Notes under the pieces: model-generated
What the model was told of the DNA's origin: nothing
Seen by the model: the letters and a program-made list of their open reading frames with translations, nothing else
The model's database searches: none
Part shown: piece after piece, positions 35,031-42,606 of the stretch
How the letters are laid out: every line of letters starts with the position of its first letter
Numbering within the stretch: position 1 is the first letter of the stretch
Made by a program: the position numbers and the translations under genes
Assembly: GCA_902493275.1 (NCBI GenBank)
Contig: CABUOQ010000015.1
Location: forward strand, 1 to 42,606
Source of the DNA: an uncultured Bacillota bacterium
Lineage (GTDB): Bacteria; Bacillota_I; Bacilli_A; RFN20; CAG-449
Length of the DNA: 42,606 nt
Direction: 5' to 3'

Positions 35031-36005
35031 ATGAAGATCTCAGTTATGAAATTTGGAGGAATCGCTTTAGCTAATCCTCATAATCAAAGCATGGTTATCG
35101 ATATAATCACTGCTTCTAAAAATAAGAATATTATAATATGCTCGGCAATGGGAAGAATGGGCTATGCATATTCGACTGATTCTTTATTAGAATTAGTTAC
35201 TGGCAATATCACTTTAAAAGAGAGAGATCGTCTTTTAGCTTGTGGAGAAATAATCTCTTCGATCCGTTTGTCGAGTCTATTAAATGAAAAGATGAATGCC
35301 TATGCTTTATCATGTAATGAAATAGGTATACTTTGTGATAATAATTATGGAAAAGGGAATATTAAATCATTCATTATTAGTCATATAGAACAACTATTAC
35401 AAAAATATGATAATTTGATTATTCCAGGATTTATCGCGTTATCTAACGAAAGAGAAGTTATTACTTTAGGTAGAGGTAATTCTGATTTAAGCGCGGTAGT
35501 TATCGCAACAAATTTAGGCTTAAGTAAAACAACTTTATATAAAGATGTAGCTGGAGTCTATCATACTTCTCCTAGTCAATATCAACAATTTTACAAATAT
35601 GAATTTATCAGTTATGATGAGATGCTAGCATTAAATCATATCGGCTTTCAATTAGTGTCAGAACAAGCCATAATTGAAGCTAAGAAAAATAATTTAATTG
35701 TGGAAATTAAATCATTCAAAGAAAATATAAGTGGAACACTTATATCATCTAAAGCGGCTGATGAAATTTATCTTGGATTTAATTTTGATAAAAAAATGGT
35801 TTATATCGCAACTTTTTTTCCATGTTTAGTTAAAGAACAACTTGCTCAGATGTTAGCTAACAATCATATATTTATTAAAAATGAAGTAATAGAAAAAGAC
35901 TATTATGCATTTGAAATCTCAAAATCGGTTCAAAATATTATAAAAAAGTTATTATTATCATGTTTTAAGCCAAATTCAGCACAGAAAATGACGGAAAAAC
36001 AATAA
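35031..36005 (+). CDS. Short aspartokinase-like protein (DapG type)
   Basis: This 324-residue protein has the amino-acid-kinase start VMKFGGIALANP, then ICSAMGRMGYAYSTDSLLELV, close to DapG-type aspartokinases, and GFIALSNEREVITLGRGNSDLSAVV. Aspartokinase phosphorylates aspartate for the lysine, methionine and threonine pathway. Family members normally have about 400 residues with two ACT regulatory domains; here the C-terminal part is only about 100 residues. KFGGTS reads KFGGIA. It may be feedback-insensitive or have another substrate. The start is uncertain: GAGG lies two bases before ATG 35031 and 17 before the in-frame ATG 35046. Confidence 0.75.
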   Translation: MKISVMKFGGIALANPHNQSMVIDIITASKNKNIIICSAMGRMGYAYSTDSLLELVTGNITLKERDRLLACGEIISSIRLSSLLNEKMNAYALSCNEIGILCDNNYGKGNIKSFIISHIEQLLQKYDNLIIPGFIALSNEREVITLGRGNSDLSAVVIATNLGLSKTTLYKDVAGVYHTSPSQYQQFYKYEFISYDEMLALNHIGFQLVSEQAIIEAKKNNLIVEIKSFKENISGTLISSKAADEIYLGFNFDKKMVYIATFFPCLVKEQLAQMLANNHIFIKNEVIEKDYYAFEISKSVQNIIKKLLLSCFKPNSAQKMTEKQ

Positions 36006-36058
36006 TTTTTCGTAGTATTATTGGATATAATAATATATAATAACTCTACGGAGAAAAT

Positions 36059-36922
36059 ATGATTAAATTACTTGCTACAGACTTAGATGGAACATTATTT
36101 TATCCTAAAAAACGATTTGCATTATTATCTAAAAAAAATGCAGTTTTTTTAAAAAAATTTATATCTAATGGTAATAAGGTAGTTTTAGTTTCAGGCAGAA
36201 ATGTCAATATTGCTAAGAAAATTTCAAAAAAAGTTGAGTCAAATGTGGACATGATAGGATGCAATGGATCAGTAATTTTAAAAGATGGTGACATTTTTAA
36301 AGATAGTCCAATTCCTCATGAATATGTAAAAAATCTATATGAAGATAATATTGATCCAAATGTTATTAGTTGGGCAATCATGTCAGATAAATATCCATTA
36401 GCAATTGCACCATGCAAATTGGGCTTTACCTTGAAATCTTTGTATAGGATAGGCTTAAAATGTCAGTTTGCATATAAGGATGATTATATATTTGGTGATG
36501 ATAAATTTTATCAAGTTATTAATGATAGCGAAGCAAGAATTTATAAAGTGATGGCAATATATGGCTTAGGAAAGAAAAATAAAATCAAAGCACGACTCGG
36601 AACAAGAAAATTCACTGATGCATATGGCACAAAATTTGAATGTTTATGGTCAAACCAAGCTATTGAGTTCACAAATAAAGGAGTTAATAAAGCTTATTCT
36701 TTAAAAAAGTTAATTGATGTGCTAAAATTAAATTTAGACGAAGTTGCTGTCGTTGGCGATTCAGGTAATGATATTTCATTATTTGAAGCCTTTGAAAATA
36801 GCTTCGTGATGTCTCATGCTCCTAAAGCAGTGAAGAAAAAAGCTAAAACAGAAATAAAAAGTGTCTATTGTATTGAAAAATACATTGATGAAGAAGGAGA
36901 AAGAAATGAATCAAACAACTAG
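36059..36922 (+). CDS. HAD-family phosphatase (Cof type)
   Basis: This 287-residue protein has the nucleophile motif LATDLDGTLF at residues 4-13, VSGRN after the second strand, and the metal motif VVGDSGNDISLFEAFEN in the C-terminal part with the Cof-type cap in between. Such enzymes remove phosphate from sugar phosphates, nucleotides or PLP; the substrate cannot be told. GGAGAAAAT lies ahead of ATG 36059. The end overlaps the next gene by 17 bases. Confidence 0.88.
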   Translation: MIKLLATDLDGTLFYPKKRFALLSKKNAVFLKKFISNGNKVVLVSGRNVNIAKKISKKVESNVDMIGCNGSVILKDGDIFKDSPIPHEYVKNLYEDNIDPNVISWAIMSDKYPLAIAPCKLGFTLKSLYRIGLKCQFAYKDDYIFGDDKFYQVINDSEARIYKVMAIYGLGKKNKIKARLGTRKFTDAYGTKFECLWSNQAIEFTNKGVNKAYSLKKLIDVLKLNLDEVAVVGDSGNDISLFEAFENSFVMSHAPKAVKKKAKTEIKSVYCIEKYIDEEGERNESNN

Positions 36923-37781
36923 ATATGTAATGGATATTTATCAAGTAAGTGTTATTGTAAGAGACACACTTGAATACGTTATCCTTAAGAATGAAGGATA
37001 TAATGCTAATGTTTATAAGCAACGTAAAGAAATTATCCATACTGCATTAAACGAAAATCATGCATTATCAAAATTTCTTGCTGAAAACAAAGAAGCAGGT
37101 GAAAAAATTAAACAAAATATCACTGATTTTTATGATTTAGTTTATGGTGATGAATCACGTGCTGTATTTTTAGAAAATGATAAGGTGATAGTCGATAGTG
37201 GTTATACAACACAAATTTTAGATTATGTTGTCGGACTACATGAAACTATTTATGATATTTGTAACGGATTTATTAAGTTTGCTCAAGGAAATAATACATA
37301 CGAAGAATCTCTTGGAAATCTTGTAGCAAAAGAAAATTCGTTCTATCGTTGTGTGTCAAGTATGGTAATCACCGATCAAATTCATCGTTTATTTGTTGAA
37401 TTTAATAAAGCAATGCATGAATCAAAAGGTGAAGCCACTCCAACAAGTAATTTTATTTCTAATGATTTAAGAAAAAATATCGGCTTCTTCAAATTTGTTG
37501 AAGAACATGCAAATTATGATGATGCAATTTATAAATTAGGTGTTGAAAAGACAAAATACGTTATTGATTGCATGGGTGGAAAAGAAAAAATTGATGATAC
37601 AGGTGAAGGATTAAGAAAAGAAATTTTAAATCTTCACGAATTATGGATGAAGGCAGTCATCTTAGCAGAAGCTGAATGGAAATCCGTATATCAATCAGTG
37701 GTTAAAGATTTAGTTGAATTTGATAAAAATATGCTAGAAGCAAGAAAAAATGCTGAGCAAGAAGTTAAAACTGAAAATTAA
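36906..37781 (+). CDS. Unknown helical protein
   Basis: This 291-residue soluble protein of predicted long helices has no signal peptide, membrane helix or familiar motif. ATG 36906 has AAGGAGAA six to seven bases upstream, inside the HAD gene, and overlaps it by 17 bases. Strong coupling to the HAD gene and a short gap (20 bases) to the next gene put these three in one operon. The C-terminal 40 residues are rich in Glu and Lys and may form a coiled coil. I recognise no family. Confidence 0.75.
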   Translation: MNQTTRYVMDIYQVSVIVRDTLEYVILKNEGYNANVYKQRKEIIHTALNENHALSKFLAENKEAGEKIKQNITDFYDLVYGDESRAVFLENDKVIVDSGYTTQILDYVVGLHETIYDICNGFIKFAQGNNTYEESLGNLVAKENSFYRCVSSMVITDQIHRLFVEFNKAMHESKGEATPTSNFISNDLRKNIGFFKFVEEHANYDDAIYKLGVEKTKYVIDCMGGKEKIDDTGEGLRKEILNLHELWMKAVILAEAEWKSVYQSVVKDLVEFDKNMLEARKNAEQEVKTEN

Positions 37782-37801
37782 TTTTAGAAAGAGGCGTTAA
37801 T

Positions 37802-38236
37802 ATGGCGAAAGAGAAGAAATTAAGATCTCCGCAAGAAAAAGCTCGCCATGATCTTAAGATTGCGGAAATAGTTTATTATACAATAGGAGGAGTTGTACTC
37901 GCACTCGGAGTCATCTTTTCAATATTTGGTGTTATTCTTTTAAATCCAGGAAGAGAAAACTTTGAAGATTCTTTCTTAAAAGAAGCTGAAGTTAACTTCT
38001 TTAATTGGTTAAAATGGAATACTACATTTCAAAATGCTGGATTCTTATTAATGGCGATAGCAATAATTTATTTCTTAATAGTTTTCGCAATTTTTTCCAA
38101 AAAGGGCGATGAAGTATTAAAGAAATCAGATATGATTAAATCGCGACAAAGACAAGTTGTATTTACTGCACCTGTAGTAGAAAAAAGTCCAACTGAAATA
38201 GTAGAAGAAAATGAAAAAAAAGAAGATGCTGAATAA
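37802..38236 (+). CDS. Small two-helix membrane protein
   Basis: This 144-residue protein has two hydrophobic segments at about residues 24-49 (YYTIGGVVLALGVIFSIFGV) and 81-100 (AGFLLMAIAIIYFLIVFAIF), with charged, Lys/Glu-rich ends. AGAGGCG lies ahead of ATG 37802. It is the last gene of the HAD operon and is followed by a terminator. It may be a partner of the helical protein before it. I recognise no family. Confidence 0.75.
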   Translation: MAKEKKLRSPQEKARHDLKIAEIVYYTIGGVVLALGVIFSIFGVILLNPGRENFEDSFLKEAEVNFFNWLKWNTTFQNAGFLLMAIAIIYFLIVFAIFSKKGDEVLKKSDMIKSRQRQVVFTAPVVEKSPTEIVEENEKKEDAE

Positions 38237-38250
38237 AGCATCTTTTTTAA
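38223..38250 (+). terminator. Intrinsic terminator of the HAD operon
   Basis: AAGATGC (38223-38229) pairs with GCATCTT (38238-38244), followed by six Ts; the hairpin overlaps the stop codon. Confidence 0.85.
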
Positions 38251-38297
38251 AGTAATATTTTATCGAGAGCGATTTTCTATTTATAAAGAGGAGACTT

Positions 38298-39656
38298 ATG
38301 AAGAGAGAATTTTTTAAATATATCAAGGCTTTGTTTTTAGTTTCATTACCCATTATTATTCAACAATTATTTGTAAACATTGCTTCTTTATTAGATACAT
38401 TGATGGTTGGACAATTAGATGATAGTTCTGTCTCAGGAGTATATATAGCTACTCAAATTATTTTTGTAGTTAATTTAGCTATATTTGGCGCTACTGAAGG
38501 AGGAAGTGTTTTTCTATGCCAATTTAAAGGTTTAAAAGATAAAGATAAAATCACTAATTCTTTTTCTTTTAAATTGATGTTTAGTGTGATTTTAGCTACG
38601 ATGGCAACGATTATAATTTTACTTTTCAATAGACAATTAGCTAGTTTATTTACTAATAATCAAGAAGCAATCGAAATTGCTTGTAATTATATGAAGATAC
38701 TATCGATTAGTTTCATTCCATTTGCAATAACTAATGCCATATCAACATCTATGCGAGAGCTATATCATCCTGTCACTCCGATGATAATTACTGCGATAGG
38801 AATTGTCTTTAATTTTATGATAAATTATGTTTTGATATTTGGAAAATTTGGATTTCCTAGAATCGGAGCTACTGGCGCAGCGATTGGAACTATTTTTGAG
38901 CGACTTTTTGAATTTATAGCGTGTATTATTTTATGCTTTATAAAGAAATATGATTTCTTATTTAATCTTAAAGAGAATATAAAAATTAATAAAGAGTTAT
39001 TAAAAAAGATGATTATTAAATCAGTCCCATTATTAATAAATGAAACTCTTTGGGCTATAGGACAATCGGTTTTAGTATATTTCTTTTCCCAAGTAGATGA
39101 AATTGCCACAGTTGTTTTGCCGATATCTAATACCATTTATAATTTGATATTTGTTGTTTGTTTAGGTATTGGTAATGGCATATCTATTTTAATTGGAGAG
39201 GTTATTGGAAGCGGTGAATACGCTCAAGGCCAAAAAAAAGGTTACTTTTCGCTAATATTTACTTTAATTATCGGCATTACTTTAGGAACAATTTTATTTA
39301 TTATTGCTCCTTGGGTAGTAACTTTATATACAGGAGTAAGTGTTGAAGCACAGCGATTGGCTATGTATCTAATTAGGTTTAACGCTTTTTATATTTTAAT
39401 TTGTGCACTTAATAATGCTTTATTCTTTTTGATGAGGTCCGGTGGAAGAACAGAGATAGTGCTATTATTTGATTCGTTTTATGCATTTTTAATTCAGATA
39501 CCGGGATGTATCATTTTACTTCATTTTTTCAAATTAGATTTAGTGACATTTATATGCATTATATATTCGTTGGATATTATTAAATTAATAATCGGTGCGG
39601 GTATTGTTATCTCTAAGAAGTGGATAAAAAATTTAACTTTAAGCGAATCAAAATAA
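38298..39656 (+). CDS. MATE-family multidrug exporter
   Basis: This intact 452-residue exporter has twelve hydrophobic segments and the MATE start LFLVSLPIIIQQLFVNIASLLDTLMVG. Both six-helix halves are complete. It exports cationic compounds or metabolites with a sodium or proton gradient, such as the one made by Rnf. GAGGAGA lies ahead of ATG 38298. It differs from the broken MATE gene at 12199 in its N-terminus, so it is not a recent duplicate. Confidence 0.9.
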   Translation: MKREFFKYIKALFLVSLPIIIQQLFVNIASLLDTLMVGQLDDSSVSGVYIATQIIFVVNLAIFGATEGGSVFLCQFKGLKDKDKITNSFSFKLMFSVILATMATIIILLFNRQLASLFTNNQEAIEIACNYMKILSISFIPFAITNAISTSMRELYHPVTPMIITAIGIVFNFMINYVLIFGKFGFPRIGATGAAIGTIFERLFEFIACIILCFIKKYDFLFNLKENIKINKELLKKMIIKSVPLLINETLWAIGQSVLVYFFSQVDEIATVVLPISNTIYNLIFVVCLGIGNGISILIGEVIGSGEYAQGQKKGYFSLIFTLIIGITLGTILFIIAPWVVTLYTGVSVEAQRLAMYLIRFNAFYILICALNNALFFLMRSGGRTEIVLLFDSFYAFLIQIPGCIILLHFFKLDLVTFICIIYSLDIIKLIIGAGIVISKKWIKNLTLSESK

Positions 39657-39683
39657 AAAATACCATATTTGTATTTTTAAATT

Positions 39684-39718
39684 GCAATGCTTTAATTGGG
39701 GCGTTGCTTTTAATTTTT
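39684..39718 (+). terminator. Weak intrinsic terminator of the MATE gene
   Basis: GCAATGC (39684-39690) pairs with GCGTTGC (39701-39707) with one G-U pair and a ten-base loop, then TTTTAATTTTT. Confidence 0.6.
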
Positions 39719-39757
39719 AAATGCAATTTGTGACGCATAAAAAATAAAACTAAATCG

Positions 39758-39786
39758 TTGCAAATCTAATGAAAATACTATATAAT
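39758..39786 (+). promoter_or_regulatory. Promoter of the two-lipoprotein operon
   Basis: TTGCAA (39758-39763), a 17-base spacer and TATAAT (39781-39786) form a near-consensus promoter 42 bases before the start codon at 39829. Confidence 0.8.
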
Positions 39787-39828
39787 TAAAAAAATTTTTT
39801 TATTTATATTAAAAAAGGGGGAAATTCA

Positions 39829-40647
39829 ATGAAAAAATTATTATTAACTTTATCGGTTTTCATGCTTTTTACAGCTTGTAATGATAATAAAGAAAGTAGT
39901 CAATCTTATGTATCATCTAGCGAATCATCAACATCTTCTGTTGAGTCTTCTACTGAAACTTCAGAATCTTCTATTGAAGAATCATCTTCTATTGAATCGT
40001 CAGTATCATCAATCGAGTCTTCTATTGAAGAATCATCATCAGTTTTAGTAGTTCCAGATTTAGCTTCTGCTATTCAAGCATTAGGTGATTCTTTTGTCAT
40101 TCACTATACAAATACCCAAAAAGAATCTGATAGCTTGATTTTCTGCACTGGAAAATCTGTATTCACACAAAATGATTCAACAGCGACTGCATTATCATTA
40201 GATGTTGATAATTGGTGGGTAACTGTAGCAAGTGATACAAGCGTTTTAAGTGAATGTACATTTGGAACATATGGTGAAGATGTTTGGTATCTAACGTATG
40301 AGACTGCTGATTCATATAGCGATGTATCAAGTAGCGCTAGTAGTTTGGATGCTTCATTATTTGAATTTGACAGTGAGGCAGATGTCTTTAACTCAATTTC
40401 TAGTGCCAATACTTTTGAGACAGTCCAAATGCTTGCAAGTTTCAATAAGAAAAATGATTTTGTTAATTTAGATTTTACAAATATTGCTATTAAATTAGCC
40501 GAAGATAATAGCATTGTAAAAAGTATCGTTATTAGCGCGAATAACCAATTTGGTGATAAAGAAGAAGTTACAATTAGCTTAGAATTCAGTGCATATACTG
40601 GACTTCCTTTCTCTTTATCTGATGAAACTCCAATTGAAGCAGAATAA
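39829..40647 (+). CDS. Lipoprotein with Ser/Glu-rich linker
   Basis: This 272-residue protein has the signal peptide MKKLLLTLSVFMLFTAC with the lipidated Cys at 17 (lipobox FTAC). Residues about 22-73 are a low-complexity linker of SS, ES and SIESS units. A folded domain of about 190 residues follows with no familiar motif. The linker probably holds the domain away from the membrane. AAAGGGGGAA lies ahead of ATG 39829. The next lipoprotein gene starts two bases after the stop. Confidence 0.75.
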   Translation: MKKLLLTLSVFMLFTACNDNKESSQSYVSSSESSTSSVESSTETSESSIEESSSIESSVSSIESSIEESSSVLVVPDLASAIQALGDSFVIHYTNTQKESDSLIFCTGKSVFTQNDSTATALSLDVDNWWVTVASDTSVLSECTFGTYGEDVWYLTYETADSYSDVSSSASSLDASLFEFDSEADVFNSISSANTFETVQMLASFNKKNDFVNLDFTNIAIKLAEDNSIVKSIVISANNQFGDKEEVTISLEFSAYTGLPFSLSDETPIEAE

Positions 40648-40649
40648 TC

Positions 40650-42500
40650 ATGCGTAAAAGATATTTATTGTTCGTTTTGCTACTAATTGTATCATGTGAT
40701 GGTGGACATAGTTCAAGCAATTCAAGTGCTTCCAACAGCTCTAGTATTTCAAATTCAATAAGTTCAACTCACCAAGTTACATTTATAAATGGTCAAGAAG
40801 TAATAAAAACAGTAACAGTTCCACACGGAGGAACAGCTAGTTATATCGGTGAAATACCTACAAAAGTTCATACTGATAGCACTTATCAGTATGACTTTAT
40901 TGGTTGGGATTCATCCTTAAATAATATTCAAAATGATTTAATTGTCAATGCTACTTATCAAGTTATTAAAAATGAAGAAATTGAAGTGGATGATTACATA
41001 TATCGACCAATTTATGATGAAGCAATATCATCATTAGTCGGTTATGAAGTAAGATTTTATAATGATATGGACTTTGATGGTGATTTATATATTCCGACTA
41101 CCTATGATAACTTACCAATTTTAAGAATTGGAGAAGCTTGTTTTATGGATTGTTTAATGAAAAATGTTACTATTCCAAATACTGTTAAGGTAATTGATGC
41201 TTACGCTTTTAATTCATGTGAAAACATTGAAAAACTTGAATTTCCTGATTCATGTAAAGTTCTTTATAACGCAGCGGTTTATTATGATAACAATTTGACT
41301 GAAATAAATCTAAATAATATTGAGTTTATCGGTATTGATAACTTTCATATTTGTCCTAAACTATTAACAATTTCAGTTTCCGATAACAATGTGAATTTTT
41401 CCTCTAAACAAGGAGTTTTATATAATAAAGATTTATCTACGCTTATTAAGGTTCCAGAGAATATGTCATCAGTTACTATTGAAAATGTTACGACAGGATT
41501 ATATGTAGAGGCCTTATCAAGACTTAACGCTATAGATACGATTGTACTTCCAAGTTCAATAACCATATTACCAATGAAAGCATTTTTTGAATCAAAAGTA
41601 AAACATATTGAAATTAAAGGAGATATTAAAGTCATTGAACCAAGAACTTTTTCTTATTGTGTTAAATTAGAAAGTATCGTGCTTCCTAATGGATTAGTGA
41701 AAATTAAAGATCATGCTTTTTATCATTGTGAGTCTTTGACAACTATTAATCTATCAGACACAATTGAAAGCATTGATGATTTTGCATTTGCTTATTGCTA
41801 TAAATTAGAAAGTTTTTATATTCCAGCTTCTTTAAAGAATTTAGGATACGGAGCTCTTGATGAGCAAGATTCGCTGTTAAAATTTGAAGTTAGTTCCGAA
41901 AATAAATCCTTTAAATACTATAATTCATGTCTTTATTCATTTGATTTAAAAACATTAATTCGTGTTCCTCAAACATTGGCTGATATCGAATTTTCTAATG
42001 AAATTGTGACTATTGGAAGCGGAGCTTTTTATAAATGTCAGGAATTTACTTCTCTCACACTTCCTGAAACAATAACCTCAATTGAAAGTTTTGCTTTTTA
42101 TTTTATGAATAGAATTTATCAACTTAATATTCCTGACAGTGTTGTTACTATTGAAGAAGGCGCTTTTGAAAATATGGAGGAATTAATCTATATTCATCTT
42201 CCAAATCAATTAACAGTAATTGAAAAGAGTTTATTTGAAAATTGTCCTTTACTCCAAGAAGTAAATATTCCATATGGTGTAACTGAGATTAAGGATAATG
42301 TGTTTTATAATTGTATTAACTTACCAGTATTAACTTTATCAAAAAATGTCAAATCTTTTGGAAAAGATACGTTTGCAGCATGTAATATGCTAGATACGAT
42401 TTATTATGAGGGATCGCAATCAGATTGGAATAAGATAGCAAATCGTGATATTTCTGGATTAACTAGTGAAACAGAAGTTATATTTAATCACGAAATGTAA
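40650..42500 (+). CDS. BspA-like leucine-rich repeat lipoprotein
   Basis: This 616-residue protein has a lipoprotein signal (MRKRYLLFVLLLIVSC, lipobox IVSC), a Ser/Asn-rich linker (residues about 21-42), and one InlB/Flg_new-type B-repeat at about 43-105 (VTFINGQEVIKTVTVPHGG, then YDFIGWDSSL). An array of BspA-type leucine-rich repeats follows from about 150 to the end, with units like AFNSCENIEKLEFPDS, VKIKDHAFYHCESLTTINLS and AFAYCYKLESFYIPAS. Such surface proteins bind host or bacterial partners. The start is two bases after the previous stop with almost no ribosome-binding site, so translation is probably coupled. Confidence 0.9.
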   Translation: MRKRYLLFVLLLIVSCDGGHSSSNSSASNSSSISNSISSTHQVTFINGQEVIKTVTVPHGGTASYIGEIPTKVHTDSTYQYDFIGWDSSLNNIQNDLIVNATYQVIKNEEIEVDDYIYRPIYDEAISSLVGYEVRFYNDMDFDGDLYIPTTYDNLPILRIGEACFMDCLMKNVTIPNTVKVIDAYAFNSCENIEKLEFPDSCKVLYNAAVYYDNNLTEINLNNIEFIGIDNFHICPKLLTISVSDNNVNFSSKQGVLYNKDLSTLIKVPENMSSVTIENVTTGLYVEALSRLNAIDTIVLPSSITILPMKAFFESKVKHIEIKGDIKVIEPRTFSYCVKLESIVLPNGLVKIKDHAFYHCESLTTINLSDTIESIDDFAFAYCYKLESFYIPASLKNLGYGALDEQDSLLKFEVSSENKSFKYYNSCLYSFDLKTLIRVPQTLADIEFSNEIVTIGSGAFYKCQEFTSLTLPETITSIESFAFYFMNRIYQLNIPDSVVTIEEGAFENMEELIYIHLPNQLTVIEKSLFENCPLLQEVNIPYGVTEIKDNVFYNCINLPVLTLSKNVKSFGKDTFAACNMLDTIYYEGSQSDWNKIANRDISGLTSETEVIFNHEM

Positions 42501-42523
42501 CAAAAAGTATATACGATTATTTA

Positions 42524-42550
42524 AAGAACTCTAATATTAGAGTTCTTTTT
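42524..42550 (+). terminator. Intrinsic terminator of the lipoprotein operon
   Basis: AAGAACTCTAAT (42524-42535) is followed directly by its exact complement to 42547, then more Ts. It is a perfect 24-base inverted repeat. Confidence 0.85.
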
Positions 42551-42554
42551 ATAA

Positions 42555-42606
42555 GTGTGACGGGCATGTCATATATCTAACGGGTGAAAGTCCCTAGTAG
42601 GAAAGT
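42555..42606 (+). mobile_element. 5' end of a group II intron, probably class IIC (cut by window edge)
   Basis: The last 52 bases begin GTGTGACGGGCATG and later read GGGTGAAAGTCCC. The GTGYG 5' splice motif and this domain I pattern match group II introns, and closely resemble the IIC type of Oceanobacillus iheyensis. The intron starts seven bases after the stem of the intrinsic terminator at 42524-42550, the usual insertion site for IIC introns. The rest, including any reverse transcriptase gene, lies beyond the window. Confidence 0.75.

Overview
This window is AT-rich DNA from a low-GC Gram-positive-type bacterium, most likely an uncultured anaerobic member of the Bacilli close to the Mollicutes-like lineages (Erysipelotrichales, RF39 or Izemoplasma-type). 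Supporting signs are strong AT bias, purine-rich ribosome-binding sites, lipoprotein signal peptides, no outer-membrane genes, TGA used as a stop codon, and a fermentative and Rnf-based energy metabolism (AdhE, PduL, Rnf complex). The genus cannot be named from sequence alone.

Positions 1-5270 are accessory DNA. They hold a decayed HNH endonuclease gene with homing-associated repeats, a 23-bp direct-repeat block in front of a DUF4143-type AAA ATPase, a TnpB remnant, a good tRNA-Lys followed by a degenerate tRNA-Leu, a DUF5131 protein, an NTF2-like protein and a FlaR-like P-loop kinase. Positions 5335-9350 hold an acyltransferase (minus strand) and a sigma factor / membrane protein / lipoprotein trio that looks like a cell-surface signalling operon. 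adhE (minus strand) follows with a clear promoter. Next come a MATE gene broken by one in-frame TAA, an ABC-2 exporter pair, an unknown zinc-site membrane protein and a large MacB-type ATPase-permease fusion.

Positions 20975-27435 are the energy-conservation core: pduL, rnfC, rnfD, rnfG, rnfE, rnfA, a small Cys-rich membrane ORF, rnfB and a TSCPD-domain gene, all tightly packed. The Rnf complex is unusual. RnfD carries a C-terminal periplasmic-type extension ending in an RnfG-like FMN-site remnant. RnfB is reduced to its membrane anchor and first iron-sulphur domain. A 61-residue Cys-rich membrane protein sits between rnfA and rnfB. An ApbE-like flavin transferase lipoprotein lies 6 kb downstream and could flavinylate RnfG and RnfD.

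Positions 27483-33641 are housekeeping: metK, a FAD-dependent dehydrogenase, purA, purB and the long-form hibernation factor. The rest holds the ApbE-like protein, a short aspartokinase, a HAD phosphatase overlapping an unknown helical protein, a small membrane protein, an intact MATE exporter and two surface lipoproteins, one with a Ser/Glu-rich linker and one BspA-like leucine-rich repeat protein. The window ends in the first 52 bases of what looks like a group IIC intron lying just behind an intrinsic terminator.
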